Part shown: in pieces, positions 1 through 8,075 of the stretch
Layout: each line of letters opens with the position of its first letter
How positions within the stretch are numbered: the first letter of the stretch is position 1
Assembly: GCF_900129725.1 (NCBI RefSeq)
Contig: NZ_FQWQ01000001.1
Coordinates: 744,001 to 808,000 of the forward strand
Length of the DNA: 64,000 nt
DNA from: Chryseolinea serpens
GTDB taxonomy: Bacteria; Bacteroidota; Bacteroidia; Cytophagales; Cyclobacteriaceae
Reading direction: 5' to 3'
Program-made: the position numbers and the translations under genes
The notes under the pieces: generated by a model
Told to the model about the DNA's origin: nothing
The model's input: only the letters and a program-made list of their open reading frames with translations
Databases searched by the model: none

Positions 1-2
1 GA

Positions 3-1325
3 AAAGCGCTGGCGATCAGCAAAACAACACATTATGTCGATGACGAGATGACCGCCCTCAAAGGACTGTACGAAGCGCACAAGGCCATGGGACACCCCGA
101 TGTGGCACTGAACTACCTGAAGACCTATCATGCCAGGAAAGACTCGCTGTACTCCATAGCCACCTCCAACGAGATCACCGACGTTATCATCCAACATCAA
201 ACCGCAGAAAAAGATAAAGAGCACGCCATCCTGGTAAACAACGAACTGCTTCAAAAAGCAGACTTGCGCACACGAGGCATCACGTTGATCATGGTGAGCG
301 CAGTGTTGCTGTTTGTTTTTTTGCTGGCCCTGGTGTTGGTCCGCGCCAACAAGATCAACCGGAAAAACAACCAGGTCCTCCATAGCAAGAACCAGGAGAT
401 CGCCGCGCAGAACGAGGAGATCATGTCACAAAACGAAGAGATCGAATCGCAACACAACCAGCTGAAGCAATCGCTGCACGATCTGAAATACACACAGGCC
501 ATGCTGATCCACTCCGAGAAAATGGCGTCACTGGGTCAACTCACTGCTGGCGTGGCGCACGAGATCAACAACCCTGTAAATTTCATTTCAAACGGTGTGG
601 AAGGATTGATCCAGCAAACGAAGATCCTCGTCACCGTTTTACAGCGCTATGAAAGCGCCGCCCCACACTTACCTCCGGAAAAAAGAACGTTGATCACGGC
701 CCTGAAAGAGAACCTTGGATTCGACGACACGCTGGACGATATCCAGGACCTGACCACGCTGATCAGGACGGGCGTGGAACGCACAGTCCATATCGTGAAG
801 AGCCTGCGGACTTTTTCGCACGAAGGACAAAAGGCTTTTAGCCGGGTGAATCTGAACGAACAACTGGACGCCACGCTCATCATGACCCAAAGCGAGGTCA
901 AGGGCCGCATTGAAGTGGTGCGCGTCTATGATCCCCAACTACCGCTGGTGGAGTGCAACATCGGCGAGATCAACCAGGTGTTCATGAACATGATCATGAA
1001 CGCCATCCAGGCCATCCGCGAAAAGGGGACGATCACGGTGACCACACAACAACTCCCTGGCGAGCGAAAGGTGCGGGTAGAAATCGCCGATACCGGACCG
1101 GGCATTCCCAGCGAACTGCAACACCTGATCTTCGATCCATTTTTCACGACCAAGGAAGTGGGCAAAGGCACGGGACTGGGCCTGGCCATTTCCGCCACCA
1201 TTGTTGAAAAGCACCAGGGAACGATCACCGTCGAGAGCGGGGAAGGACAGGGTGCCCGGTTCATCATTGTGCTCCCCACAACCCAGCCGCCCACCGTGAC
1301 ACGGCTCGCGCCGGAGGGAGCATGA
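3..1325 (+). CDS. TPR-containing sensor histidine kinase (5' end outside window)
   Basis: The reading frame is open from the first bases of the window, so the N-terminus lies outside; the ATG at 48 is probably internal. The visible N-terminal part reads like the end of a TPR sensor domain, followed by one membrane helix (about 285-345) and a coiled coil rich in Q, N and E. The HisKA H-box has its phospho-acceptor His at codon 558-560 (AHEINNP). An N-box, a DTGPGI G1 box, a DPFFTTK F-box and a GTGLGL G2 box complete the ATPase domain. It should autophosphorylate in response to a signal sensed outside the catalytic domain. No receiver domain follows, so the partner regulator is not visible here. 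Confidence 0.9.
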   Translation, partial: KALAISKTTHYVDDEMTALKGLYEAHKAMGHPDVALNYLKTYHARKDSLYSIATSNEITDVIIQHQTAEKDKEHAILVNNELLQKADLRTRGITLIMVSAVLLFVFLLALVLVRANKINRKNNQVLHSKNQEIAAQNEEIMSQNEEIESQHNQLKQSLHDLKYTQAMLIHSEKMASLGQLTAGVAHEINNPVNFISNGVEGLIQQTKILVTVLQRYESAAPHLPPEKRTLITALKENLGFDDTLDDIQDLTTLIRTGVERTVHIVKSLRTFSHEGQKAFSRVNLNEQLDATLIMTQSEVKGRIEVVRVYDPQLPLVECNIGEINQVFMNMIMNAIQAIREKGTITVTTQQLPGERKVRVEIADTGPGIPSELQHLIFDPFFTTKEVGKGTGLGLAISATIVEKHQGTITVESGEGQGARFIIVLPTTQPPTVTRLAPEGA

Positions 1326-1350
1326 AGACACGGTCGCCGAAAGCGAGACC

Positions 1351-2937
1351 TTAAAATTTCCGGATAATGAATTCCACCCGCCGGTTGAACTGCCGGGTTT
1401 CTTCGGTGTCATTGCTGGCGATGGGCTTGGTGCCGCCATAGCCTTTACCTGTGATGCGTTTGCTTTCCACTCCTTTCGAGATGAGATAGGCGCGCACTTT
1501 ATCGACGCGGGCCTGTGAGAGTTTCACGTTTTGTGCCGGGATGCCCCGGTTATCCGTGTGGCCGGCCAGTTCTATTTTTACTTTTGGATTGGTCTTCAAG
1601 AAGGAAACGACCAGGTCCATTTCCGGGTACGATTGCGCGAGCAGGTTGGTGGTGCCTTGTTCGAAAAGAATGTCTTTCAGGTTCACCGTCACGCCCATGG
1701 CCACAGGCTGCAGTTTAAAATTCATCTCCAGCTCCTTCATTTCGTAGGTGTTCACATTCAGCTTTTCCATGGTGCTGATGTAGCCGGGGGCTTCGATGGT
1801 GATGCTGTATTCGCGGGTGGATGGAATGAGGATAGCGTAGCCGTTGCCCACGGTGGCCTGTACGGTTTCCGATTGTTCAGGCGAAGAGAAAAGTACACTC
1901 GCCTGCAGGCTTTCCCCGGTTTTGGAGCTGGTCACTTTGCCGTGGATGCGGATGCGCTGATCTTCGTTGAAGGAACGGTTGAGGGCCACGATCTTGGTCA
2001 CCGTATCGGGTGTGTTGCGGACAGAGGCAACGACCGCACTATCCCGGTGGATGGGATCGTTGGAAATGAAAAGTTCTATGTTGGCGTAGCCGTCGCTGTT
2101 GTGCGTGCTGGTGTAGATGGAGAATCCTGACTTGTCGTAGTTGCGAAAGTACTCTTCGCGGCCTTCTGTATTGAAAGGCGAGCCCAGGTTCACCGGCGTG
2201 GTCCACGCCGTCCAGGTGTCATCGAGACGGCTACTGGAATAGATGTCAAAGCTGCCATAGCCTTTGCGGCCGTTGCTGGCGAAATAGAGGGTCTTGCCGT
2301 CGGCGCTCAGCGAGGGGCTCAGTTCCTGGAGTTGGGTGTTGATGGTGCTGCCCAGGTTCCGGGGCTCCGACCATTTGCCATCGGCGCCGCGCAACGTCAC
2401 GTACAGGTCTTCCACACCACGGGTGCCATAGGTCTCGGCGGAATAGACAAAGACCGATTGATCGGGCGAAATAAATCCCGCCAGGATATCAGACTTGTTC
2501 TGAAAATAAGGAATGGTGATGTTCTCCGGTCTGGACCAGCCGTTGCCGTTGTTACGCGAAACGGCGATGCCTTGCGTTCGCGAAACATTGCCGGAGGGAT
2601 CGTAGTGATTGACCAGGAAGAGTTGGCTTCCATCGGCAGAGAACCCGGCGACGGCATTGTAGCCCTTGTCGTTCAGGACCGGACCGGCGTGAACGGGTGC
2701 CGACCATTGCCCGGTTTCCGTGAGTACCGACACCCAGATATCGCCCGGGTCCTTTATTCCACCGCTGTTGGCAGAATGACCGGCCACCGTAATATAAAGG
2801 CTCCTGCCGTCGGGACTGACGACGGGATTAAGCTCGTCTTTTGGTGTGTTCACCAACTGGAGCGACTGACGCGTTAATGGCTGTGCGGAAAGGGTTTGGA
2901 GGATGCTATAGAACCCGATAACAAAGATTGCTCTCAT
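1351..2937 (-). CDS. OmpA-family envelope protein with PD40 beta-propeller repeats
   Basis: About 528 aa. I chose the ATG at 2937, which gives a clean signal peptide (MRAIFVIGF...LSAQ); an in-frame ATG at 2988 would add 17 unlikely residues. Residues about 25-300 carry PD40/WD40-like repeats with recurring LSPDG and LYFASNG motifs. A carboxypeptidase-regulatory-like segment follows. The last ~110 residues are an OmpA peptidoglycan-binding domain (AGHTDNRG, NRRVEFIIRKF end). Proteins of this build are common in Bacteroidota and are thought to tie the outer membrane to peptidoglycan. It converges with the kinase at 1325. Confidence 0.9.
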   Translation of the reverse strand: MRAIFVIGFYSILQTLSAQPLTRQSLQLVNTPKDELNPVVSPDGRSLYITVAGHSANSGGIKDPGDIWVSVLTETGQWSAPVHAGPVLNDKGYNAVAGFSADGSQLFLVNHYDPSGNVSRTQGIAVSRNNGNGWSRPENITIPYFQNKSDILAGFISPDQSVFVYSAETYGTRGVEDLYVTLRGADGKWSEPRNLGSTINTQLQELSPSLSADGKTLYFASNGRKGYGSFDIYSSSRLDDTWTAWTTPVNLGSPFNTEGREEYFRNYDKSGFSIYTSTHNSDGYANIELFISNDPIHRDSAVVASVRNTPDTVTKIVALNRSFNEDQRIRIHGKVTSSKTGESLQASVLFSSPEQSETVQATVGNGYAILIPSTREYSITIEAPGYISTMEKLNVNTYEMKELEMNFKLQPVAMGVTVNLKDILFEQGTTNLLAQSYPEMDLVVSFLKTNPKVKIELAGHTDNRGIPAQNVKLSQARVDKVRAYLISKGVESKRITGKGYGGTKPIASNDTEETRQFNRRVEFIIRKF

Positions 2938-3012
2938 GAATGTTTCAAAACAAAAGGCTGCAAATATATACAGACCCACCTGGATCACCCCCTACCATCC
3001 ATATATTCCAAC

Positions 3013-3612
3013 CTATTTGCTTACCCAGCGGTTTCCTTTCAGTGTAAAACGCCAGGGAAGTTTCGCGTCTTCGCCGGCATAGTCGATGCCGATGCGAGGG
3101 CTGGCTTCAATATTCTTCGAGGGGGTCTTTCGGCCGAAGTCTTCAATCCAAACTTCGTTATCCAGCAAAGACTTTCCATTCCACTTTCTGTCAATGCCCA
3201 ATGCTTTGGTCAGTTTGCCGGGACCGGAGGTAAGATGAAATGGGTTGGTCAATTTACCCCGGCGTGCCTTCATGATCTCCACGCCTTCCAGGGGTTCGAT
3301 CGCCCGGATCAGCACGGCGTCGGCAACGTCGGGCCGGTTGGTGACGACGTTGAAGAGGTAGTGCATGCCATAGATCAGGTAGACATAGGTGTGACCGCCC
3401 TTGTCGAACATGATGGCATTGCGTGGCGTCCTTTTGGCACCCTGGGGACCATAGGCATGGCTGCCCCGCTCCTTCCAGGAATAGGCCTCCGTTTCCACGA
3501 TGATGCCGCCCGTGACCTCGCCGTCGATCCGGGTATACAAACCTTTGCCCAGCAGTTGACGGGCGACTTTGACGACGTTGGTCTGTTGATAAAAGCTTTC
3601 TGGTAGCTTCAT
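3013..3612 (-). CDS. DNA-3-methyladenine glycosylase (AAG/MPG family)
   Basis: 199 aa when started at the ATG at 3612 (MKLPESFYQQ); an upstream ATG at 3660 adds 16 residues without family similarity. The protein matches the monofunctional alkyladenine DNA glycosylase family along its whole length. VETEAY contains the catalytic Glu, and YVYLIYGMHY and SGPGKL are family hallmarks. It removes 3-methyladenine and other alkylated purines to leave an abasic site for base-excision repair. Length is normal for bacterial members. It is a single gene, divergent from the DUF2911 gene. Confidence 0.93.
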   Translation of the reverse strand: MKLPESFYQQTNVVKVARQLLGKGLYTRIDGEVTGGIIVETEAYSWKERGSHAYGPQGAKRTPRNAIMFDKGGHTYVYLIYGMHYLFNVVTNRPDVADAVLIRAIEPLEGVEIMKARRGKLTNPFHLTSGPGKLTKALGIDRKWNGKSLLDNEVWIEDFGRKTPSKNIEASPRIGIDYAGEDAKLPWRFTLKGNRWVSK

Positions 3613-3644
3613 ACGGAGACTGATCGGGATGTGAAAAGATTGGC

Positions 3645-3652
3645 TAAATTTG
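3645..3652 (+). promoter_or_regulatory. Candidate Bacteroidota -7 box (TAAATTTG)
   Basis: TAAATTTG fits the Bacteroidota -7 consensus TAnnTTTG and lies 54 bases before the ATG at 3707, implying a leader of about 48 nt for the DUF2911 gene. I do not see a good -33 TTTG at the expected spacing, so the call rests on one box. Confidence 0.5.
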
Positions 3653-3706
3653 ACCGCCAAAATTTAAACAACTAACCTTTTTATACCACCAAAAATCAAA
3701 CAGCTC

Positions 3707-4555
3707 ATGAAAAAAACTCTAATGATCGTTGCCCTGGCATGTTTTAGCCTGATTACCTATGCCCAGGTGCTTACGCCCTCCGCCAGCCCTGCCGGATCGG
3801 TGTCTGCCACCGTCGGACTCACCAAGGTGAAGGTCGACTATTCCCGTCCGCGCGTGAAAGGCAGAAAGATCTTCGGTTCGGATCCCAGCGTGCTCCTGCC
3901 CTACGGACAGATCTGGAGAACCGGCGCCAACAACGGCACCAGGATCTCTTTTAGCGACGATGTGAAAGTAGAAGGCGTTGCCGTTCCTGCAGGTGAATAC
4001 CTCATCTTCAGCTGGCCCGGCGCTACCGAGTGGACGGTCTCTTTATACAAAGACCTTTCCCTTGGAGGAAACACAGCCGAGTATAACAAAGCCAATGAAG
4101 CTGCTAACTTCAAAGTGAAATCCGAAAAGCTCACCGAAAAGGTGGAGACGTTCACCATCAACATCGGCGACATCAGCGACGACTCTAAAAATGCCAAGGT
4201 TCAATTGGCTTGGGAAAACACTTCCGTGAAATTCGGCATCACGGTTGACTTCGACGCCAAAGTGATGGAGTCGATCAAAGAAAACACCCAGGTTGATCCC
4301 GGTAACTATTTCTCCGCCGCTGTCTACTACCTGGAAAATGGTAAAGACCTGAAGCAAGCCCTGGAGTGGGTGAACAAAGCAGCAGCAGCCGACCCTGCCT
4401 TCTACATCCTGTACCAGAAAGCCCGCATCCAAAAAGCATTGGGCGACAAGGCCGGTGCTATGACCACGTCTACGGCTTCGTTGGAAGCTTCTAAAAAAGC
4501 TGGCAACAAAGACTACCAGAAAATGAATGAAGAGCTGATGAAGTCGCTCAAATAA
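3707..4555 (+). CDS. DUF2911 domain secreted protein
   Basis: 282 aa with a signal peptide (MKKTLMIVALACFSLITYAQ). Residues about 25-180 match DUF2911: GLTKVKVDYSRP, LLPYGQIWRTGANN and PAGEYLIFSWPG are characteristic. The C-terminal ~90 residues are helical and TPR-like (ALEWVNKAAAADPAFYILYQKA). The family is widespread in Bacteroidota and has no established biochemical function. It is monocistronic: a TAnnTTTG box lies upstream and a strong terminator begins 23 bases after the stop codon. Confidence 0.88.
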   Translation: MKKTLMIVALACFSLITYAQVLTPSASPAGSVSATVGLTKVKVDYSRPRVKGRKIFGSDPSVLLPYGQIWRTGANNGTRISFSDDVKVEGVAVPAGEYLIFSWPGATEWTVSLYKDLSLGGNTAEYNKANEAANFKVKSEKLTEKVETFTINIGDISDDSKNAKVQLAWENTSVKFGITVDFDAKVMESIKENTQVDPGNYFSAAVYYLENGKDLKQALEWVNKAAAADPAFYILYQKARIQKALGDKAGAMTTSTASLEASKKAGNKDYQKMNEELMKSLK

Positions 4556-4577
4556 CAACGCGTTCCCTTAAAAAAAT

Positions 4578-4609
4578 AAAACCATCCTGATCGCTCAGGA
4601 TGGTTTTTT
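4578..4609 (+). terminator. Rho-independent terminator of the DUF2911 gene
   Basis: Perfect 10-bp stem ACCATCCTGA / TCAGGATGGT with a 4-nt loop (TCGC), flanked by A and T tracts, 25 bases after the DUF2911 stop. The T tract on the plus strand marks the direction. The A tract on the other side could also let it stop the small minus-strand gene ending at 4661. Confidence 0.9.
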
Positions 4610-4660
4610 ATTTCTCCCACACATTGGAGAAGCTAGACCTGGTTCAGGTTAAGACATTAC

Positions 4661-4768
4661 TTACTTGCTGCGCGCTTCTTTCTTTGCCTTCTTCTCGGCA
4701 CGTTTTTCTTTCAGCGTCTTAGTAGGCTGCTTTTTGGTTTCCTTTTTAGCATCTTGTGATTTAGACAT
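4661..4768 (-). CDS. Small highly basic protein (35 aa)
   Basis: An ATG at 4766-4768 opens a 35-codon frame ending at the TAA at 4661-4663. The product begins MSKSQDAKKETKKQ and ends KKAKKEARSK. It is nearly all Lys, Arg, Glu, Ala, Thr and Gln, with no hydrophobic core, so it is probably disordered or a single charged helix. I do not know a function; nucleic-acid or ribosome binding would suit the charge. A good promoter pair (TTTTG at 4820-4824, TATTTTTG at 4794-4801) sits 25 bases upstream and the convergent terminator lies past its end, which supports a real gene. Confidence 0.65.
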   Translation of the reverse strand: MSKSQDAKKETKKQPTKTLKEKRAEKKAKKEARSK

Positions 4769-4793
4769 GGCTATGTGATTTAAGTGTTCATTT

Positions 4794-4824
4794 CAAAAAT
4801 AATGAAAAACTGAATATCTCAAAA
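4794..4824 (-). promoter_or_regulatory. Promoter of the 35-aa basic protein gene
   Basis: Read on the minus strand: TTTTG (4824-4820), 18 bases, then TATTTTTG (4801-4794). Both boxes and the spacing fit the Bacteroidota sigma-A promoter, and the start codon follows 25 bases later. Confidence 0.65.
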
Positions 4825-4929
4825 TGAGGAAGCCGGAAAGTTGCAAAAAGTAAAAGTAGCCGGTTCAGGTTGGTTGTTCATGTGCATGGCCGTCGCCCGG
4901 TCTGTCGATGTGGTGCCGGGCGATCGGGT

Positions 4930-5271
4930 TCATTCATAGATGTGCCGCTTCAACACTTTCTCCACGTCGGCATAGAACAACTGCTCGTTGCCTTCCGAGA
5001 GGGAGGCCGTGTCGGTTTCCCGGATGTGGGTGATGAGCGACCGGTAGTGATTCATGTCCACGGGCGTTTGAAGAAGTTCCTTCAGGTCCTTGCGGATAAA
5101 TTCAACGCAGATGTGCGATAATTCTTTGATCTTGAACTGTTCGTTCACATAGGTTTTCAGGAAACGATCGTCGAGAAAATCTTTCAGGAGGTCGTTTCGT
5201 ACTTTGAGGATGAGTTCGGCAATCGTGTCGTCGGTCCAGCGGGTGTGTTTGATATCTTCCATAGGGTTCAT
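4930..5271 (-). CDS. Conserved-looking small protein of unknown function (second gene of a pair)
   Basis: 113 aa starting at the ATG at 5271 (MNPMEDIKH). This ATG overlaps the TGA of the upstream gene by four bases (ATGA), the arrangement expected for translational coupling; a frame running up to 5445 is open but antiparallel in content to the first gene. The product is soluble, largely helical and charged, with no signal peptide, membrane segment or recognisable motif. Its coupling to the 92-aa gene and the palindromes upstream suggest a co-regulated pair, possibly subunits of one complex. I do not recognise the family. Confidence 0.6.
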   Translation of the reverse strand: MNPMEDIKHTRWTDDTIAELILKVRNDLLKDFLDDRFLKTYVNEQFKIKELSHICVEFIRKDLKELLQTPVDMNHYRSLITHIRETDTASLSEGNEQLFYADVEKVLKRHIYE

Positions 5272-5546
5272 TTGTTCTTGAGGATCCAGCGCATGAGGTT
5301 GGTCCACGTGGGATGGTACTGCTCGCGTTTCAGGATGAGGTTCAGCAAGGGCTCGATCTTCTTTTTGCCAAACTCCGCGAACGCCTGTCGCTCGGAAATG
5401 CCACGCGCCTGGCTCTGACAATAGTGGTTGAAGTCTGCTTTCCACGCGCGCAGGTTGAAGGAAAATTTTTGCTCCAGGACCTTCCAGGTCCGCTCCATAT
5501 GGACCTCCTGAAACTGGCGCGTGATGTCTTGTGGAAGCTTCTCCAT
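5268..5546 (-). CDS. Small helical protein of unknown function (first gene of a pair)
   Basis: 92 aa, MEKLPQDITRQFQ to ILKNK. It is rich in aromatic and basic residues (ERTWKVLEQKF, LRAWKADFNHY), with no signal peptide or membrane segment, and I do not recognise a family. It is first in a two-gene unit whose second start overlaps its stop. A TATATTTG promoter box lies 25 bases upstream with one palindrome on each side of it, so transcription is probably controlled by a dimeric repressor that is not encoded next door. Confidence 0.6.
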   Translation of the reverse strand: MEKLPQDITRQFQEVHMERTWKVLEQKFSFNLRAWKADFNHYCQSQARGISERQAFAEFGKKKIEPLLNLILKREQYHPTWTNLMRWILKNK

Positions 5547-5563
5547 AACTAAATACGTTAGTT
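5547..5563. promoter_or_regulatory. Palindromic operator candidate between -7 box and start codon
   Basis: Inverted repeat AACTAA-N5-TTAGTT directly before the start codon of the 92-aa gene, downstream of the -7 box at 5571-5578. Position and symmetry fit a repressor site. Confidence 0.5.
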
Positions 5564-5570
5564 AATGGAT

Positions 5571-5578
5571 CAAATATA
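5571..5578 (-). promoter_or_regulatory. -7 box (TATATTTG) of the small gene pair
   Basis: Minus-strand TATATTTG fits TAnnTTTG, 24 bases before the ATG at 5546. The -33 region falls inside or just beyond the palindrome at 5582-5596. Confidence 0.55.
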
Positions 5579-5581
5579 CAA

Positions 5582-5596
5582 ACTAATATTATTAGT
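5582..5596. promoter_or_regulatory. Perfect 15-bp palindrome (second operator candidate)
   Basis: ACTAATA-T-TATTAGT, seven-base arms around one central base, immediately upstream of the -7 box. The arms share ACTAA/TTAGT with the palindrome at 5547-5563, so the same dimeric protein may bind both sites, one on each side of the core promoter. Confidence 0.55.
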
Positions 5597-5701
5597 ATTT
5601 GTGTGCCGGTGTGATTTTATTTTGCGCCCTGGAAGTACAGAAAACGCCTTTTGTTGGCCTCAGCAAAGGAGGGCCATAGCTTTAGCAAAGGCGAGTTAAA
5701 C

Positions 5702-6127
5702 CTACAGTTTAAAGGCCTGCCGACCGATCAGCTTCCACTGCCCCTTCTGTTTTTGCCACACCAGTAACACCCCCAGGTTGACCGTCCCAGGCTGACCGTC
5801 GTTGTTGGTCTCGCCGGTCAGTTTATGACGCACCAGCGCGAGGTTCTCTGAAATGGTGATGGTCTGATCGGCGAGCTCGATCGATTTAAAGTCCGACTTG
5901 CCCGTCACGATCGCCTCTACGAAGGCGGCTTTGTTTTCCACCTTGCCGCTGGAATGGCCATAGCTCAAAGCGTCGGCGGTGATCTTCTCCAGGCCTGCTT
6001 TGTCGGCGTCGACCATGGCCTTGCGCAGCGTTTCCACGGCGGCAGCCACAGCTTTCTCGTCGGCCGTTTGCGCCCGCATCACCAGCGAGCAACCGCAGAG
6101 CATAAGAAAAAGGAATGTTCTCTTCAT
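5702..6127 (-). CDS. Secreted NTF2-like (DUF4440/SnoaL-type) protein
   Basis: 141 aa with a signal peptide (MKRTFLFLMLCGCSLVMRAQ). The rest matches the NTF2-like cone fold of the DUF4440 group: an N-terminal helix (VAAAVETLRKAMVDADKAGLEKI), then ALSYGHSSGKVENKAAFVEAI and a C-terminal strand ending GQWKLIGRQAF. Members bind small ligands or act as isomerase-like or accessory domains; no catalytic set can be assigned here. It is monocistronic, in the same orientation as the symporter gene upstream, 73 bases away. Confidence 0.82.
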   Translation of the reverse strand: MKRTFLFLMLCGCSLVMRAQTADEKAVAAAVETLRKAMVDADKAGLEKITADALSYGHSSGKVENKAAFVEAIVTGKSDFKSIELADQTITISENLALVRHKLTGETNNDGQPGTVNLGVLLVWQKQKGQWKLIGRQAFKL

Positions 6128-6200
6128 GGTTGTTTATGTTTAATCAAAATGAAAATTGAAACATGTTGATGATCATCGGGCTTAGACGCCTGACGCTGTG

Positions 6201-7901
6201 CTATTTCTTCAAGGCCGGTGTCGCGGGCATCACCACCTGCAACAGGATCGACAACCCGATGACGACGGCACAACCGATCAGATTATAGAGCAGGTATGCG
6301 ATGTCTGTCGCCGCATAGCAATATAAAACAATTCCCTCAGCCACGATCGCCGCCCAAAAAACAGCGTGCCCTTGTACGCGCTTCACATAGAACGCCGCCA
6401 GGAAGATCCCCAATATGGTGCCATAAAAAAGCGACCCTACAATGTTCACAAACTGGATCAGGTTTTCGGCAAAGGTCGCCAGCATGGCGAAGATCATCGC
6501 CAACACCGCCCACAACACCGTGAACCACCGCGATGCTTTCAAATAATGCTCCGGCGCTTTCTCCACGCGGTTCGAGCGCTTGTAAATATCCATACACGTG
6601 GTCGTCGCCAGTGCACTCAACTCCCCTGCCATCGACGACATCGCCGCCGAGAACATCACCGCCATCAGCAACCCGATAATACCGTGTGGCAGGCTGCTGA
6701 GCACAAAGTTGAGAAAGATATAGTCGCGGTCCTGTGTTTTGGCGCGGGGGATGGCCCGGGCAATGGTGGCCTTCACCGAGTCGCGAATCTCGACCTCTTT
6801 GCCTTGCCATTCCTTCACCTGGTCGCGCGAAGCATTGACAGCGCTTTCGTCGCCTTCATGGATGGCATTCACCAATTTATCCACGGCTTCACGCTTCTGG
6901 GCGTAGAGCGAGTTGTATTCGCTTTCCAGCGATTGTAAAGTGGCGCCCTGTTCCGTTTTCATGGCCCGGTCTTTCAATACACCGTTGTGAAATACAGGGG
7001 GCTGGGTGAACAGGTAAAACACATACACCATCACCCCGATAAAGAGAATGATGAATTGCATAGGGATCTTCAACAACCCGTTGAAGAGCAATCCCAGCCG
7101 GCTCTCGGCCACCGAAACTCCGCCCAGGTAGCGCGCCACCTGCGATTGATCCGTCCCGAAATATGAAAGAAAGAGAAACGTGCCGGCGATAAGACCCGAC
7201 CAGATGTTGTAGCGGTCCGACAGGCTGAAGCGCAGATCCACGAGATTGAGCTTTCCCATCTTGCCGGCAATCTTCACCGAGTCGCCAAAGGAGACATTGT
7301 CGGGCAACAAGTTGAAGGCCAATATCCCGGCCAGGATCATCCCGCTCATGATCACCGTCATCTGTTGACGCTGCGTGAGGCTGACGGCTTTGGAACCGCC
7401 CGTGACCACATAGATCACCACCAGCGAGCCGATGAGCAGCGTTGTGATAGGAACAGGCCATCCCATAAGGGTCGACAGGATGAGCGACGGCGCAAACAAG
7501 GTGATCCCCGCCGAAAGCCCGCGCAACAAAAGGAACAATATGGCGGCCAGCCAACGCGTCTTTAAATCGAAACGGGTCTCGAGGTATTCATAGGCAGTGA
7601 ATACTTTCAGCCGATAATAGATGGGCACCATGGTCACGGAAATGATGACCATGGCCAGCGGCAATCCAAAATAAAATTGCAGGAAGCGCATGCCGTCCTC
7701 GATCGCCTGACCTGGCGTGGAGAGGAACGTGACGGCACTGGCTTGCGTGGCCATGATGGACACGCCGATCATCCACCACTTCATGGCATTATCCCCTTTC
7801 AGATAACCCTCCATGGTCTTGGCACCGCGCGTGCGCCAAACACCATAGAGCACGATGAAGGCCACCGTTCCTCCCAGTACAACCCAGTCGAGATAATTCA
7901 T
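6201..7901 (-). CDS. Sodium:solute symporter (SSS family)
   Basis: 566 aa from the ATG at 7901 (MNYLDWVVLGG). Upstream in-frame residues overlap another small gene and are rejected. Some 13 hydrophobic helices, the N-terminal AKTMEGYLKGDNAMKWW and SIMATQASAVTFLSTPGQA segments, and STPG/GG-rich loops are typical of Na+-coupled sugar, proline or sialate carriers. A soluble insertion of ~90 residues rich in E, K and Q lies between helices about 9 and 10. The start overlaps the stop of a 39-aa membrane protein, and a PIG-L deacetylase precedes both, so the substrate may be a sugar derivative (inference). Confidence 0.92.
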   Translation of the reverse strand: MNYLDWVVLGGTVAFIVLYGVWRTRGAKTMEGYLKGDNAMKWWMIGVSIMATQASAVTFLSTPGQAIEDGMRFLQFYFGLPLAMVIISVTMVPIYYRLKVFTAYEYLETRFDLKTRWLAAILFLLLRGLSAGITLFAPSLILSTLMGWPVPITTLLIGSLVVIYVVTGGSKAVSLTQRQQMTVIMSGMILAGILAFNLLPDNVSFGDSVKIAGKMGKLNLVDLRFSLSDRYNIWSGLIAGTFLFLSYFGTDQSQVARYLGGVSVAESRLGLLFNGLLKIPMQFIILFIGVMVYVFYLFTQPPVFHNGVLKDRAMKTEQGATLQSLESEYNSLYAQKREAVDKLVNAIHEGDESAVNASRDQVKEWQGKEVEIRDSVKATIARAIPRAKTQDRDYIFLNFVLSSLPHGIIGLLMAVMFSAAMSSMAGELSALATTTCMDIYKRSNRVEKAPEHYLKASRWFTVLWAVLAMIFAMLATFAENLIQFVNIVGSLFYGTILGIFLAAFYVKRVQGHAVFWAAIVAEGIVLYCYAATDIAYLLYNLIGCAVVIGLSILLQVVMPATPALKK

Positions 7902-8017
7902 GCGAACAATCGGGTTAACCAATAATACAATATCATCTGAACAGCCAGTGCACCCATCACCAGCCAATACCATTGGCGCCAAGAGTTGAAAACGGGAGGC
8001 TTCTCTTCAGGCTGCAT
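7898..8017 (-). CDS. Small single-pass membrane protein (39 aa) upstream of the symporter
   Basis: The ATG at 8015-8017 opens a 39-codon frame beginning MQPEEKPPVFNSWRQWYW. It continues into one hydrophobic helix and ends YYWLTRLFA. Its TGA overlaps the symporter ATG in an ATGA junction, strong evidence of coupled translation. Small membrane subunits preceding Na+/solute carriers are known in other families, so a role in folding or regulating the symporter is plausible but inferred. The PIG-L stop codon is only 58 bases upstream, which suggests a three-gene operon. Confidence 0.75.
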   Translation of the reverse strand: MQPEEKPPVFNSWRQWYWLVMGALAVQMILYYWLTRLFA

Positions 8018-8075
8018 GGTGGTGTATCGGTTTGTGGAAAATGTTTTTAGTGTAAGGACTTCAAAAGTGAGCCGC

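Noticed and set aside
4930-5445. 171-aa version of the second small gene
   Set aside because: The first 58 codons overlap the 92-aa gene in another frame; the ATGA junction at 5271 supports the short form.
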